Shown here one piece after another: positions 40,192 to 48,594 of a stretch of 64,000 bases of DNA (positions within the stretch are counted from its first letter, which is position 1; the number at the start of each line of letters is the position of its first letter). The DNA lies in contig NZ_JANYMP010000027.1 of assembly GCF_025061645.1 (NCBI RefSeq), forward strand, positions 45,565 through 109,564, written 5' to 3'. A program made the translations under genes and the position numbers. The notes under the pieces were generated by a model. It did not search any database and was not told where the DNA came from. It saw only the letters and a list, made by a program, of their open reading frames with translations. The DNA is from Umezawaea endophytica. GTDB lineage: Bacteria; Actinomycetota; Actinomycetes; Mycobacteriales; Pseudonocardiaceae.

Positions 40192-40661
40192 CCGGGGTGT
40201 CCGATTGGGAGGCGTTCGGCGGCGGTCTCGTCGAGGCACTGCGGGAAGTGTCCGACCGGGTCTTCCTGGTCGTCTTCTCGCGGGCCGATCCGCAGGTGTT
40301 CGTGCAGCTCGCCGGCGGCGAGCACGAACTGCACGCCGAGGCGGCGGGGGCGCCGTCCGCGAATCCCAGCCGGATGGCCAAAGCTGGGTGGGCGCCGCCG
40401 ACAGGAACCGACCCACCGAACTGGACATGCTCTTTGCCGCTGCCCGCGTTGACAGTGGAGTACGCCGCGATGGCGGCACGCTGCGTGGTGGCGTTGCGCG
40501 ATGTTCACGGGCTCTCCGGTCCCGATGGGTTGGTGTACAAGGCATGGCGCGACGCGGAATGGCCGTCCGGCGCGGCCTCGCCGAACCGGGACCTGGGTGA
40601 GAACCCGCTGGTGCTGTCGTGGCCGGGCATTCCGTCCGTAGCCAGCGGCGGACCTGCCTGA
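40188..40661 (+). CDS. TY-Chap domain protein (YbjN/T3SS-chaperone-like)
   Basis: The 157-residue protein has an N-terminal helix and a beta-sheet core (VSDRVFLVVFSRADPQVFVQ, LAGGEHELHAEAAG) typical of the TY-Chap/YbjN peptide-binding fold, then a helix (AMAARCVVALRDVHGL). TY-Chap proteins are thought to act as chaperones or immunity-type partners. It is translationally coupled to the DUF6301 gene. The partner polypeptide is unknown. Confidence 0.6.
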   Translation: MTGVSDWEAFGGGLVEALREVSDRVFLVVFSRADPQVFVQLAGGEHELHAEAAGAPSANPSRMAKAGWAPPTGTDPPNWTCSLPLPALTVEYAAMAARCVVALRDVHGLSGPDGLVYKAWRDAEWPSGAASPNRDLGENPLVLSWPGIPSVASGGPA

Positions 40662-40806
40662 TCCGCCAGATCGAGCCAGGACGGCAGGCGGCTGTTCGAG
40701 GGTGACGATCTCGGCGTCATCAACTGGGTCATCCCGTGCCTCGTCAGCATGGTGCGACACAACGCTTCCTCCTGATCCACGCGGATCGACCGGCTAGATT
40801 TGATAG

Positions 40807-41457
40807 ATGACCGAACGAATCTCGCCGCTGCAATTTCACCAGGCCGAGGGCGTTGAGGACTGGCGGGTGTTGTTTTCCGGGGCGTGCGCGCACTTTCGCG
40901 CCGCCTCGTTCGCGGCGGGTGTCGCGCTTGTGGGCGCGATCGGTGGGCTGGCCGGTGCCGCTGGACGGCAGCCGGACGTCGACCTGCGGCCGTCGGGTGT
41001 GACGGTGTGCCTGCCGCCGGTGGGATTCGGTGGGCAGAGCGTGGGTGACGTCGATCTGGCCCGGCAGATCTCGGCCGCGGCGCGCGGGTTGGGCCTGATT
41101 GCCGACCCGGCTGGTGTGCAGGCCGTTCAGATCTCCATCGACGCTCTCGTCGCCGAGGAGGTGATGCCGTTCTGGCGGGCCGTGCTCGGGTACGAGCAGG
41201 TCGGTGACGAGGACCTGCTCGACCCGCGGCGCCGGGGGCCCGCGCTGTGGTTCCAGCGGATGGGTGCCGCGCGTCCGCAGCGCAACCGGATCCACGTCGA
41301 CGTCTCCGTGCCGCACGACCAGGCCGAGGCGCGGGTCGCGGCGGCGATCGCCGCGGGTGGACGTCTGGTGAGTGACCGGAACGCGCCCGAGTTCTGGACG
41401 CTGGCCGACGCCGAGGGCAACGAGGTCGACATGGCGACCTGGATGGGCCGCGAGTAG
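40807..41457 (+). CDS. Pterin-dehydratase-like domain fused to VOC/glyoxalase domain
   Basis: The 216-residue protein has an N-terminal half (1-100) with the pterin-4a-carbinolamine dehydratase pattern (FHQAEGVEDWRVLFSGACAH, RQPDVDLRPSGVTVCLPPVG, DVDLARQISAAARGLGL). The usual paired active-site His cluster is degenerate. The C-terminal half (about 105-216) is a VOC/glyoxalase module (ISIDALVAEEVMPFWRAVLG, LWFQRMG, IHVDVSVPHDQAE, FWTLADAEGNEVDMATW). This fusion occurs in actinomycetes. The enzymatic role is unknown; the PCD part may be structural. Confidence 0.82.
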   Translation: MTERISPLQFHQAEGVEDWRVLFSGACAHFRAASFAAGVALVGAIGGLAGAAGRQPDVDLRPSGVTVCLPPVGFGGQSVGDVDLARQISAAARGLGLIADPAGVQAVQISIDALVAEEVMPFWRAVLGYEQVGDEDLLDPRRRGPALWFQRMGAARPQRNRIHVDVSVPHDQAEARVAAAIAAGGRLVSDRNAPEFWTLADAEGNEVDMATWMGRE

Positions 41458-41501
41458 ACCGTCCGCACAAGACCAGCCGTCGATTCGACGACCGCGTGGA
41501 C

Positions 41502-44024
41502 CTAGCCCTGTCGTCGAGGCTGAGCAGGGGTCTGCTGGACGACCCACGCGGCGAGGGCCAGGCGGTTGGGGACGCGCAGTTTGGTGTAGACCCGGCTGAG
41601 GTGGGTCTCGACGGTTCGTCTGGTGGCCTTCACCTCCCGCGCGATCTCCTCGTTGCTCAGGCCGCGGGCGATGAGGAGGGCGATGCGCTGCTGGTGAGGT
41701 GTGAGTTCCTGCCAGCCGCCCGTGGCGCGGGGAGCGGTCGGCGGGGTGTCACCGGTGGGTGGGCGCAGTGCGAGGGCGTAGACCTCGTCGGTGGGCAGGT
41801 GCCAGCCGGTGTCGTAGTGGGTGGTGAAGCTGCGCTGCCCGATCTTGTCGATCACCATCCGCTCGGCGATCGTGGTCTGGTCCCGGAGCGGGATGAGGTA
41901 GTTGACCTTCGAACCCGCGTTGACCTGTTGGCGGACCGCGCCGCCGTAGAGCGTTGCCGTCAGCTCGGGGACCGCGGTGCGGGCCAGCGCCCAGTAGATG
42001 GCCGTGCCGGACCACGCGCTCCCCCACTTGTCGCCGAGGGCGACCTGGGTCCGCAGACCGGCCTGGAACTGCCGCACCGCGTCCTCCGGATCGCCTCCGA
42101 ACAGCAGCGGGACCAACCCCGCGGCCCACAGCGCCCAGCTCTCCGCCCACTGCGCGCCGCCCTCGTGCGCCTCGGTCATGCACCGCCGGGCGGTGGATTC
42201 CGCTTCACGTTCGTCGCTGCCGATCAGGCCCGCGCCCAGGCTGAGCACGAGGGTGGCCTGGTGCTTGTCACCGGTGAGGTGTGCCGCGGGACCTGCCGCC
42301 GCCGTGTACTTCTCGACCGCGCGCCGTAACAGGACGAGGGACTCCGGCTCGCCGCGGGCGAGCAGCCCGTAGGCGCCCTCGACGAAGTCCGCGGCGGCGG
42401 GAGGACGGTCCGACAGCCCGAGCGCCGAGACCAGGTCACGGCAGTTGTCGCGCATGCTCGCGGCTTCCTCGTGGTCGCCCTGGCACAGCAGGATCCAGCC
42501 CCGCATCGCCGTGGCGGACACGAGGAGCGGGCCCGCGTCCGGAGGGCACCGCTCCATCAGCCGCTTGAGCCAGGTGCCCCCTTCGGGCAGCAGGCCGGAG
42601 AACCACCAGAAGCGCAGCCGGGCCAGGTTCAGCGCGATCTCCAGGCCGAGTTCCGGCTCGTCGTTGTCCCGCAGCCAGGCCATGGCACTGCGGAAGTTGT
42701 CCAGTTCGCGCGCGGCGAGGGCCAGCCACGCGACCTCGTCCGGCCCGTCGCCGGGGGTCAGCCAGGTGTCGGCGGCCAGCCGGGCCAGGTGGCTGAAGTG
42801 CCGGGCGTGCACGCCGCGTATCCGCGGTTCGTCCCCGCGCTCCCGGAGCTTGCTCAGCGCGTAGTCGCGGGTCGGCGGGAGCATGCGGTAGCGGCCGGTA
42901 CCGGTGTCGACCTGGAGCATGGTGTTGTCCACCAGCGAGCCGAGCAGGTCGATGACCTCGCCGCGGTCGATCCCGTCCCCGCTGCACACGTGCTCGACGT
43001 CCTCCAGGTCGCACCCGCCGGTGAACACCGCGACGCGCCCCAGCAGCACGCGTTCGGACTCGGTGCACATCAGGTAGGTGTCGTCCTGCGCCATGCGCAA
43101 CGTCTTGTGGTGGGGCTGGGGTCGTCGCGTACCGCGGCTGGTGAGCAGCGCGCCTCCGGCCAGTCGTTGCAGGACGACGGCGGGTGGCAAGCCGGACTTG
43201 ATGCGCGCGGCGATGAACTCCAGCACCAACGGCAACCCGCCGGACCAGCGCGCCAGGTCCAGCGCGTCCGGCAACTGCTCACGGGGGATGCCGCGGCCGG
43301 CGGCGGTGACGAGGTGCAGCAGCAGGGTCGTGGACTCCGAGGCGTCGTCGACGTCGGCGTGTTCACCGGGGATCGACAGCGGCGCGAGGGGGATCAGGAG
43401 TTCCAGCGGCAGCCCCACCTCCATCTTGGACGTGGCGAGGATTTGCAGCGAAGGGGCCTCGGACAGCAGGATCGCGGCCAGGTCCCCGACGGCGTCGCGC
43501 ACCTTCTCGCAGTTGTCCAGGACCAGCAGCGGGCCCACGAGGTCCTCCTCCCCCGGCAGGCCGCCAAGTCCGTCCGCGTCGGGGTCGAACGGCTGCCGCG
43601 CCAGGTGCGTGACCAGGACGTCGACCGGGTCCTGGGAGGACACGTCGGTGATGCCCAATGCTTCCTGGGTCTTGCGGGCGATGGTGTCGAGGTCGAGGTC
43701 GCCCCGCTGCGGTGTGTGGTCCTGCGCCTCGTCGAGGTCGGCGAGGTAGACGAAAGCGGTTCGGCGTCCTCGCGCGCCCACGACGGCCATGACCTCCTGC
43801 GCCATGCGGGTCTTGCCGATGCCCGACGGGCCGCCCAGGGTGATCAGCCGCTTGGCGGGTCTGCCGTCCGCGTCGACCTCCCGCAGCGCTTCGAGCACCT
43901 CCGCCACGGCCTCGTCACGACCGACGAGCCGCGACAGCGCGGCACCGGACCTCGTCGGGTTCCGCCTCATCGTCCCGCTTCCACCTGCCACGACCACTGC
44001 CTTGTTCTCCTCGACGGGGTCCAT
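41502..44024 (-). CDS. Large LuxR-type ATPase regulator
   Basis: The 840-residue protein has an NTPase module at the N-terminus (Walker A LGGPSGIGKTRMA, Walker B PLLVLDNCEKV, as in AfsR/LuxR ATPases), a winged-helix region, a long helical TPR-like middle (about 380-760) and a C-terminal LuxR helix-turn-helix (LTPHQQRIALLIARGLSNEE, IAREVKATRRTVETHLSRVY). It is therefore a STAND-class transcription activator, which usually oligomerises with ATP and an inducer. The ATG abuts the stop of the upstream FAD-linked oxidase gene, so both are one operon. A possible target is its own operon or the divergent conservon. Confidence 0.9.
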   Translation of the reverse strand: MDPVEENKAVVVAGGSGTMRRNPTRSGAALSRLVGRDEAVAEVLEALREVDADGRPAKRLITLGGPSGIGKTRMAQEVMAVVGARGRRTAFVYLADLDEAQDHTPQRGDLDLDTIARKTQEALGITDVSSQDPVDVLVTHLARQPFDPDADGLGGLPGEEDLVGPLLVLDNCEKVRDAVGDLAAILLSEAPSLQILATSKMEVGLPLELLIPLAPLSIPGEHADVDDASESTTLLLHLVTAAGRGIPREQLPDALDLARWSGGLPLVLEFIAARIKSGLPPAVVLQRLAGGALLTSRGTRRPQPHHKTLRMAQDDTYLMCTESERVLLGRVAVFTGGCDLEDVEHVCSGDGIDRGEVIDLLGSLVDNTMLQVDTGTGRYRMLPPTRDYALSKLRERGDEPRIRGVHARHFSHLARLAADTWLTPGDGPDEVAWLALAARELDNFRSAMAWLRDNDEPELGLEIALNLARLRFWWFSGLLPEGGTWLKRLMERCPPDAGPLLVSATAMRGWILLCQGDHEEAASMRDNCRDLVSALGLSDRPPAAADFVEGAYGLLARGEPESLVLLRRAVEKYTAAAGPAAHLTGDKHQATLVLSLGAGLIGSDEREAESTARRCMTEAHEGGAQWAESWALWAAGLVPLLFGGDPEDAVRQFQAGLRTQVALGDKWGSAWSGTAIYWALARTAVPELTATLYGGAVRQQVNAGSKVNYLIPLRDQTTIAERMVIDKIGQRSFTTHYDTGWHLPTDEVYALALRPPTGDTPPTAPRATGGWQELTPHQQRIALLIARGLSNEEIAREVKATRRTVETHLSRVYTKLRVPNRLALAAWVVQQTPAQPRRQG

Positions 44025-45560
44025 TCAACCGCGCGCGTCGACCACCATGCCCGGTCCGGGGGTGAGGATCAGCTCCGGGTCGAAGCGGTGCTTCCCCGCG
44101 ACCACGTCGGGCCAGGTCTCGCCGTAGTGCCTGCGCCACGCCCGCGCGGTCCACTCCTTGGCACCGATGGGGTAGATGAAGCTGTCCTCGCAGTCGTCCG
44201 AGCCCGGACGACCGTCCTCACCGGCGTCGGGAGCCGCGGCGGGGGTGACGCCGAACCGCTGCTCCCACACGGCGTTGCGGGCCAGGGCGCGGGTGCTGAA
44301 CGTCGCCGGTGCCCCGGTGTCCGCGCTGCTGGTCGTCAGCGCGTCGCAGAGCCACACGCGCCCGGTCCGCTTCGGCACCCGCAGGCGCGGCGCCGTGAAC
44401 CGGTCGGCGTCGTGGGGGAAGGCCAGCACGAACCCGGTGCCCGGTGACCAGTCCTCCGGCGACATCGACCGCACGAGCGCCGCCATGTGGTGCTCGACGT
44501 CCTCGTCGGTCACGAACACGTCGAACCAGGGTTTCTTGAGCCGGTCCCAGACGCCGTCCCGGCGGACCTGCTCGAACATCGTGTCGTGGGCCAGTGCGAA
44601 GGACAGGTAGTCGTGCTCGCCCCGCGTGTGGCGGTCGGCCGCAGGCAGGTCTCGCAGCACCTGCGGGTCGTCGGTCGTGCCGCGGTCGTGGAACCGGGCC
44701 ACGTGCACCCGGAACTCCGGGCCGTCGGCCCCGGTGGGCGGCCACACCCAGAGGAACACCTCGTCGACCTCGCGCCTGTCCATCAGCGTGCGCATCGCCG
44801 CGAACGCGTCACCGACGCGGTCGGCTCCGAACACCAACTCGTGCGTGTGGACCACGTCCGGGACCGCGACCATCTCCAGGCGGACCCTGGTGATGATCCC
44901 GACCTGGCCGAGGCCGCCCAGCGCCGCCGCGAACAGGTCCGGGTGCTGCTGCCGCGAGCACCACACGACGTCGCCACGTCCGGTGACGACCTGCATCTCC
45001 CGGACCAGTTCGACCTGCCCGCCGTACCGGTAGGCCGCGGAGATGCCGCCGACGCTGAGGGTTCCGCCGACGGTCAGCCCCAGGAAGTGCGTCAGCGCGG
45101 GGAAGCGCACCCCTCGGTCCGCGGCTTCGACGACCAGGTCGTGCCACAGCACACCGGCGTCCACGTCGACGAAGTCCTCACCGACGGTGTGGATCCCGTG
45201 CAGGAAGCTCATGTCGACGACCAGCCCCTCGGGCACGAGCCCCTGGCCGTAGACCGTGTGCTTGGCGCCGCGGGCGGCGACGGTGATCCGGTGCCGCGCG
45301 CAGAAGGCGATCATGGCGGCGATGTCCTCGACCCGGCGGGGACGCAGGACCGCTCCCGGCCTGCCGAACACGATGTTGCCCATGTCCCCGCTGTGCTCGT
45401 CGAGCACCGCCTCCGACATCAGCAGCGACCCCGCCAGGTCCGGTGTCGGCACCACCGGGCCGCCCGCGGTGTCCGTGACGAACACCCACCTGCGGCGGAG
45501 CGGGTCGAACGTGACGCCGACGACGTGACCGACCTCGGTCGGGGTGGCGGAAGCGGGCAC
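44025..45560 (-). CDS. FAD-linked oxidase, cytokinin-dehydrogenase/BBE-like
   Basis: The 511-residue protein starts at GTG (VPASATPTEVGHVVGV) after GAGGAG. It has a PCMH-type FAD domain (GRPGAVLRPRRVEDIAAMIA, TVAARGAKHTVYGQGLV, LTHFLGLTVGGTLSVGGI, GLGQVGIITRVRLEMV) and a C-terminal cytokinin-binding-like domain (FVLAFPHDADRF, WRRHYGETWPDVVAGKHRFD). The mature enzyme would oxidise an amine or alcohol using bound FAD and O2. There is no signal peptide. It is the first gene of the operon with the LuxR ATPase. Its promoter region holds an array of GTACG boxes. Confidence 0.88.
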   Translation of the reverse strand: MPASATPTEVGHVVGVTFDPLRRRWVFVTDTAGGPVVPTPDLAGSLLMSEAVLDEHSGDMGNIVFGRPGAVLRPRRVEDIAAMIAFCARHRITVAARGAKHTVYGQGLVPEGLVVDMSFLHGIHTVGEDFVDVDAGVLWHDLVVEAADRGVRFPALTHFLGLTVGGTLSVGGISAAYRYGGQVELVREMQVVTGRGDVVWCSRQQHPDLFAAALGGLGQVGIITRVRLEMVAVPDVVHTHELVFGADRVGDAFAAMRTLMDRREVDEVFLWVWPPTGADGPEFRVHVARFHDRGTTDDPQVLRDLPAADRHTRGEHDYLSFALAHDTMFEQVRRDGVWDRLKKPWFDVFVTDEDVEHHMAALVRSMSPEDWSPGTGFVLAFPHDADRFTAPRLRVPKRTGRVWLCDALTTSSADTGAPATFSTRALARNAVWEQRFGVTPAAAPDAGEDGRPGSDDCEDSFIYPIGAKEWTARAWRRHYGETWPDVVAGKHRFDPELILTPGPGMVVDARG

Positions 45561-45666
45561 AAGGTCTCCTCGTGGTGATCGGACGGCGGGTGTCGCGAGT
45601 GGACGGACGGTCGCCGGTGGCGTGCGCGGAGGCACCTCTGGAGGATTCCGGGCTCCGCGACCGGGT

Positions 45667-45847
45667 GTGTACGTGTTCTCCGACCAAACCGCCGAGTCCG
45701 ACACGTACGTGGCCTCACAGGCCTTGCGACCTCGATCGCGTGGCGTTGTCCTGGTCGAACTCGTGCACGACGGTTCCGTGGACGTACGTGTCGTTCCGGG
45801 GGCGTACGTGACGAGAAGATCGACTGGGGCCGGAAAGCACGTACGCG
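45667..45847. promoter_or_regulatory. Array of five GTACG boxes between oxidase and conservon
   Basis: GTACGTG-type boxes occur at 45669, 45705, 45784, 45804 and 45841 (last one GTACGCG). The second is embedded in the perfect palindrome CACGTACGTG (45702-45711), and boxes 3-5 are preceded by C so that CGTACG is common to four of them. The array fills much of the 401-base gap between the divergent oxidase and cvnA starts, which otherwise contains no gene. The binding protein is unknown; the LuxR ATPase is the nearest candidate. Confidence 0.6.
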
Positions 45848-45961
45848 GACCTCGGCGGAGTCCGCAAGGATTACGCGGTGTTCCCGATGCCGCGAGAAGT
45901 CGGTGCTGTGCAGTCGCTCGCCGCGAGACTCGACGTGAGACAGGTTTCCGAAGGACGTGAC

Positions 45962-47254
45962 GTGTTGACCCGGTCCACCGCGACCGAGCTGTGGGGATTG
46001 TCCGCGGTGCTGCTGGTCGTCCTGTTGGTGTTGCTGGTCCGTCAGAGACACGTCACGACCGTGCAGCGGCGGCGGATCCGATCGGCCGAGCGGGACGTCT
46101 CCCTGCGGGACGAGGAGTTGGAGAACCTCCTCGGCAACCGCCTTCCCGCGGAGGTCGACCGTGCGGGCGGAGCGGACGTCGAGGTGCCCGCGGCACGCCA
46201 TCCGGAACTGCGGAGCACGCGTTTCGGGGAGCTGTGCGAGGCCTTGGTCGTGATGGTGGGCGCCTCCGAGGCAGGTGCCCACCAGCGGTCCAGCGACGAG
46301 GCCAAGGAGACGGTGCGGGGCATGGCCGCCGCCGTGCAGAGCCTCGCCGCCGAGCAGCAGGTCGCGGTGTCCGGCATGCAGGCCAAGCACAACGACCCCG
46401 CGGTGCTGGAGGGACTGCTGCGCATCGACCACGCCAATTCCCAGCTCGGGCGCCGCGCGCAGGTCCTCGCCGTGCTGTGCGGCGCGTGGCCGGGCACGCA
46501 GCGCTCGGCCTCCGAACTCTCCGACGTCGTGCGGGGCGCGGTGTCGCGCATCCGCGACTACCTGCGCATCGAGGTGCGGGTCGACCTGCCGGTCGCCGTC
46601 GTGGACACCCACGTGGAACCGGTGGTGCTGGCGGTCGCGGAACTGCTGGACAACGCGGCGCGGTCGTCGCAGACGGGCACGCTGGTGCGGGTCCACGCGG
46701 AACTGGGCCACAACGGGGTCTCGGTCATCATCGACGACGCCGGGGTGGGCATGACCTCCGAACAGGTCGGCAGGGCGGCGAAGTTGGTGTCCGGGCGCGA
46801 ACCGGTGGACATCCGCAGGCTGGGCAACCCACCGCAGACCGGGTTCGCGGTGTGCGGGGTGCTGGTCGCCAAGTACGGCTTCCAGGTCTCCGTCGACACC
46901 AACTCGCCGTACGGCGGGGTGCGCGCCGTGGTGTTCGTGCCCAACACGCTGCTCGTCAAGGCCGAGGTGAGCGCGCCGGTGCCCAAGACGAGGGTGCGGG
47001 ACGCGCCCGGCACGTCGACCCCGGCGAACGGCACGACGCCCAACGGACTGCCCATGCGGCGCAGACACGTCCCGCCGCCCGCGAGCACGCCGGTACCCGA
47101 AGTTTCTCCGGCCTCGCGGCAGGAGGTGCCGCAGAGCGCCGAGCGGACGGCATCGGCCATCAGGTCGTGGCAACGGGCCAGTGCCGCGGTCGCGACCGAA
47201 CGACCACTCGCCGGGAACCTCGGTGACCAGCCAACGGAGGACCGCCAACCATGA
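45962..47254 (+). CDS. cvnA: Conservon sensor-like histidine-kinase-type ATPase (CvnA)
   Basis: The 430-residue protein starts at GTG with AAGGA upstream. One N-terminal membrane helix (ELWGLSAVLLVVLLVLLV) is followed by a coiled-coil, a helical dimerisation region, and a degenerate HATPase_c domain (VVLAVAELLDNAARSSQTGT, IIDDAGVGMTSEQ). The C-terminus is Pro/Thr-rich. No phosphorylatable H-box is evident, as in Streptomyces CvnA proteins. It heads a five-gene conservon in which all junctions overlap. CvnA is thought to tether and control the CvnB-C-D module at the membrane, in a way compared to G-protein-coupled receptors. Confidence 0.92.
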   Translation: MLTRSTATELWGLSAVLLVVLLVLLVRQRHVTTVQRRRIRSAERDVSLRDEELENLLGNRLPAEVDRAGGADVEVPAARHPELRSTRFGELCEALVVMVGASEAGAHQRSSDEAKETVRGMAAAVQSLAAEQQVAVSGMQAKHNDPAVLEGLLRIDHANSQLGRRAQVLAVLCGAWPGTQRSASELSDVVRGAVSRIRDYLRIEVRVDLPVAVVDTHVEPVVLAVAELLDNAARSSQTGTLVRVHAELGHNGVSVIIDDAGVGMTSEQVGRAAKLVSGREPVDIRRLGNPPQTGFAVCGVLVAKYGFQVSVDTNSPYGGVRAVVFVPNTLLVKAEVSAPVPKTRVRDAPGTSTPANGTTPNGLPMRRRHVPPPASTPVPEVSPASRQEVPQSAERTASAIRSWQRASAAVATERPLAGNLGDQPTEDRQP

Positions 47255-47670
47255 TGCCGACCGTGACGAACAACGCCCTGGGCTGGATGCTCGACCAGGC
47301 GTTGCAGAGCGTGCCGCACGCGCTGGACGCGATCCTCTTCTCCTCGGACGGGCTGCTCATCGCCCACACCGCGGGCCTCGGCCGGGACGACGCCGAACCA
47401 CTCGCGGCCGGGTTGTCCGCCTCGGCCGCGCTCGCCAGGCAGAACAGCGGATCCCTGTCCGACGGGCCGCGGGGGTGGAGGCAGAGCATCGACGAGTACG
47501 AACGCGGCTACCGGCTGCTCATGGCGGCCGGGCCGGGCGCCGTGCTCGCCGCCACGGCCACCGTGGTGGTCAACCTGGGTGACCTCACCTACCAGATGCA
47601 GAAGCTGGTGCAGCGCGTCGGCAAGGAGCTGACCAGTCCACCCCGGCAGGACGCAGGCAGCCCGTCATGA
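47251..47670 (+). CDS. cvnB: Roadblock/LC7 protein (CvnB)
   Basis: The 139-residue protein starts MMPTVTNNALGWMLDQAL, and its ATG overlaps the cvnA stop. The roadblock/LC7 fold is seen in HALDAILFSSDGLLIAHTAG, LARQNSGSLSDGPRG and VLAATATVVVNLGDLTYQMQ. In conservons CvnB interacts with CvnD, as MglB does with MglA, and may act as a GTPase-activating or guanine-nucleotide exchange partner. The gene is coupled to both neighbours by ATGA overlaps. Confidence 0.93.
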   Translation: MMPTVTNNALGWMLDQALQSVPHALDAILFSSDGLLIAHTAGLGRDDAEPLAAGLSASAALARQNSGSLSDGPRGWRQSIDEYERGYRLLMAAGPGAVLAATATVVVNLGDLTYQMQKLVQRVGKELTSPPRQDAGSPS

Positions 47671-48020
47671 CACCGGGCAGGGGTGGCAGGGCGCTGGTGC
47701 GCTCGCACGTGGTCACGGGCGGCCGCGCGACACCCAGCCGCAACACCCTCGACCACATCACCCTGATCACCGCGACCAAGGACGACGTCGCCGGTCTGGA
47801 GCCGGAGAAGCGGCGCCTGGTGCGCTTGTGCCGGGGCGGGTGGCTGTCCGTCGCGGAGGCCGCCTCCCACCTCGACCTCCCGATCAGCGTCACCAAGGTG
47901 CTGCTGGCCGACCTCGTCGACAGCGGCCACATCACCGCCACCGCACCGGCCGCGCCCGCGGGCGTTCCCCCGCGACAGCTCCTGAAGGACGTGCTCGATG
48001 GGCTCCGCGCTCTCCTCTGA
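47667..48020 (+). CDS. cvnC: DUF742 protein (CvnC)
   Basis: The 117-residue protein has the DUF742 pattern: N-terminal RALVRSHVVTGGRATPSRN, central LEPEKRRLVRLCRGGWLSVA, then a winged-helix-like EAASHLDLPISVTKVLLADL and C-terminal RQLLKDVLDGLRALL. CvnC is the small helix-turn-helix-like partner of CvnB/CvnD in conservons; DNA binding has not been shown for most members. The start overlaps the cvnB stop, and its last codons overlap cvnD by 23 bases. Confidence 0.93.
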   Translation: MTPGRGGRALVRSHVVTGGRATPSRNTLDHITLITATKDDVAGLEPEKRRLVRLCRGGWLSVAEAASHLDLPISVTKVLLADLVDSGHITATAPAAPAGVPPRQLLKDVLDGLRALL

Positions 48021-48594
48021 TCCCGCGTACCTGCCCGCCACGGTGCGGCGCGCGGCGAAGATCCTGATCACCGGGCACTTCGCCGTCGGCAAGACGACGT
48101 TCGTGCGGACGCTGTCCGAGATCGAGCCGCTGCGGACCGAGGAGGTCATGACGCAGGCGGGTGAGCTCGTCGACGACCTCGCGGGTGTTCCGGGCAAGAA
48201 GACCACCACCGTGGCGATCGACTTCGGTCGCCGCACGCTGAGCGACAGCCTCGTGCTGTACCTGTTCGGCACCTCGGGCCAGGACCGCTTCGTCCACCTG
48301 TGGGAGAGCTACGCGCAGGGCGCGCTCGGCGCGCTGGTGCTCGTCGACCCCCGCAGGCTGGCCGACTCGTTCGACATGATGGCGCGCCTGGAGGAGATGG
48401 CACTGCCCCACGCCGTGGCCGTCAACCACTTCGACGGCGCTCCGCGCTACTCCGACGACGAACTCCGCCAAGCGCTCGACCTGCTGCCCGACACCCCGCT
48501 GGTGACCTGCGACGCACGCGACCGCGCGTCGTCGGTCCGCGCGGTGATCGAACTGGTCGACCACCTCCTCGACCACCTGCGGGAGCTCGTGTGA
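47998..48594 (+). CDS. cvnD: Small Ras-like GTPase (CvnD)
   Basis: The 198-residue protein has the GTPase motifs P-loop ITGHFAVGKTTFVRTL (G1), a G3-like region LFGTSGQDRF (in place of DxxG, as in MglA-type proteins), and G4 AVNHFDG (NxxD variant). The effector/switch region is KKTTTVAIDFGR. It should bind and hydrolyse GTP and be controlled by CvnB. Its start lies inside the end of cvnC and its stop overlaps cvnE. Confidence 0.93.
   Translation: MGSALSSDPAYLPATVRRAAKILITGHFAVGKTTFVRTLSEIEPLRTEEVMTQAGELVDDLAGVPGKKTTTVAIDFGRRTLSDSLVLYLFGTSGQDRFVHLWESYAQGALGALVLVDPRRLADSFDMMARLEEMALPHAVAVNHFDGAPRYSDDELRQALDLLPDTPLVTCDARDRASSVRAVIELVDHLLDHLRELV

Noticed and set aside
42471-44447. 658-codon frame opposite the LuxR ATPase gene
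   Set aside because: Antisense frame of a well-supported regulator, with no motifs.
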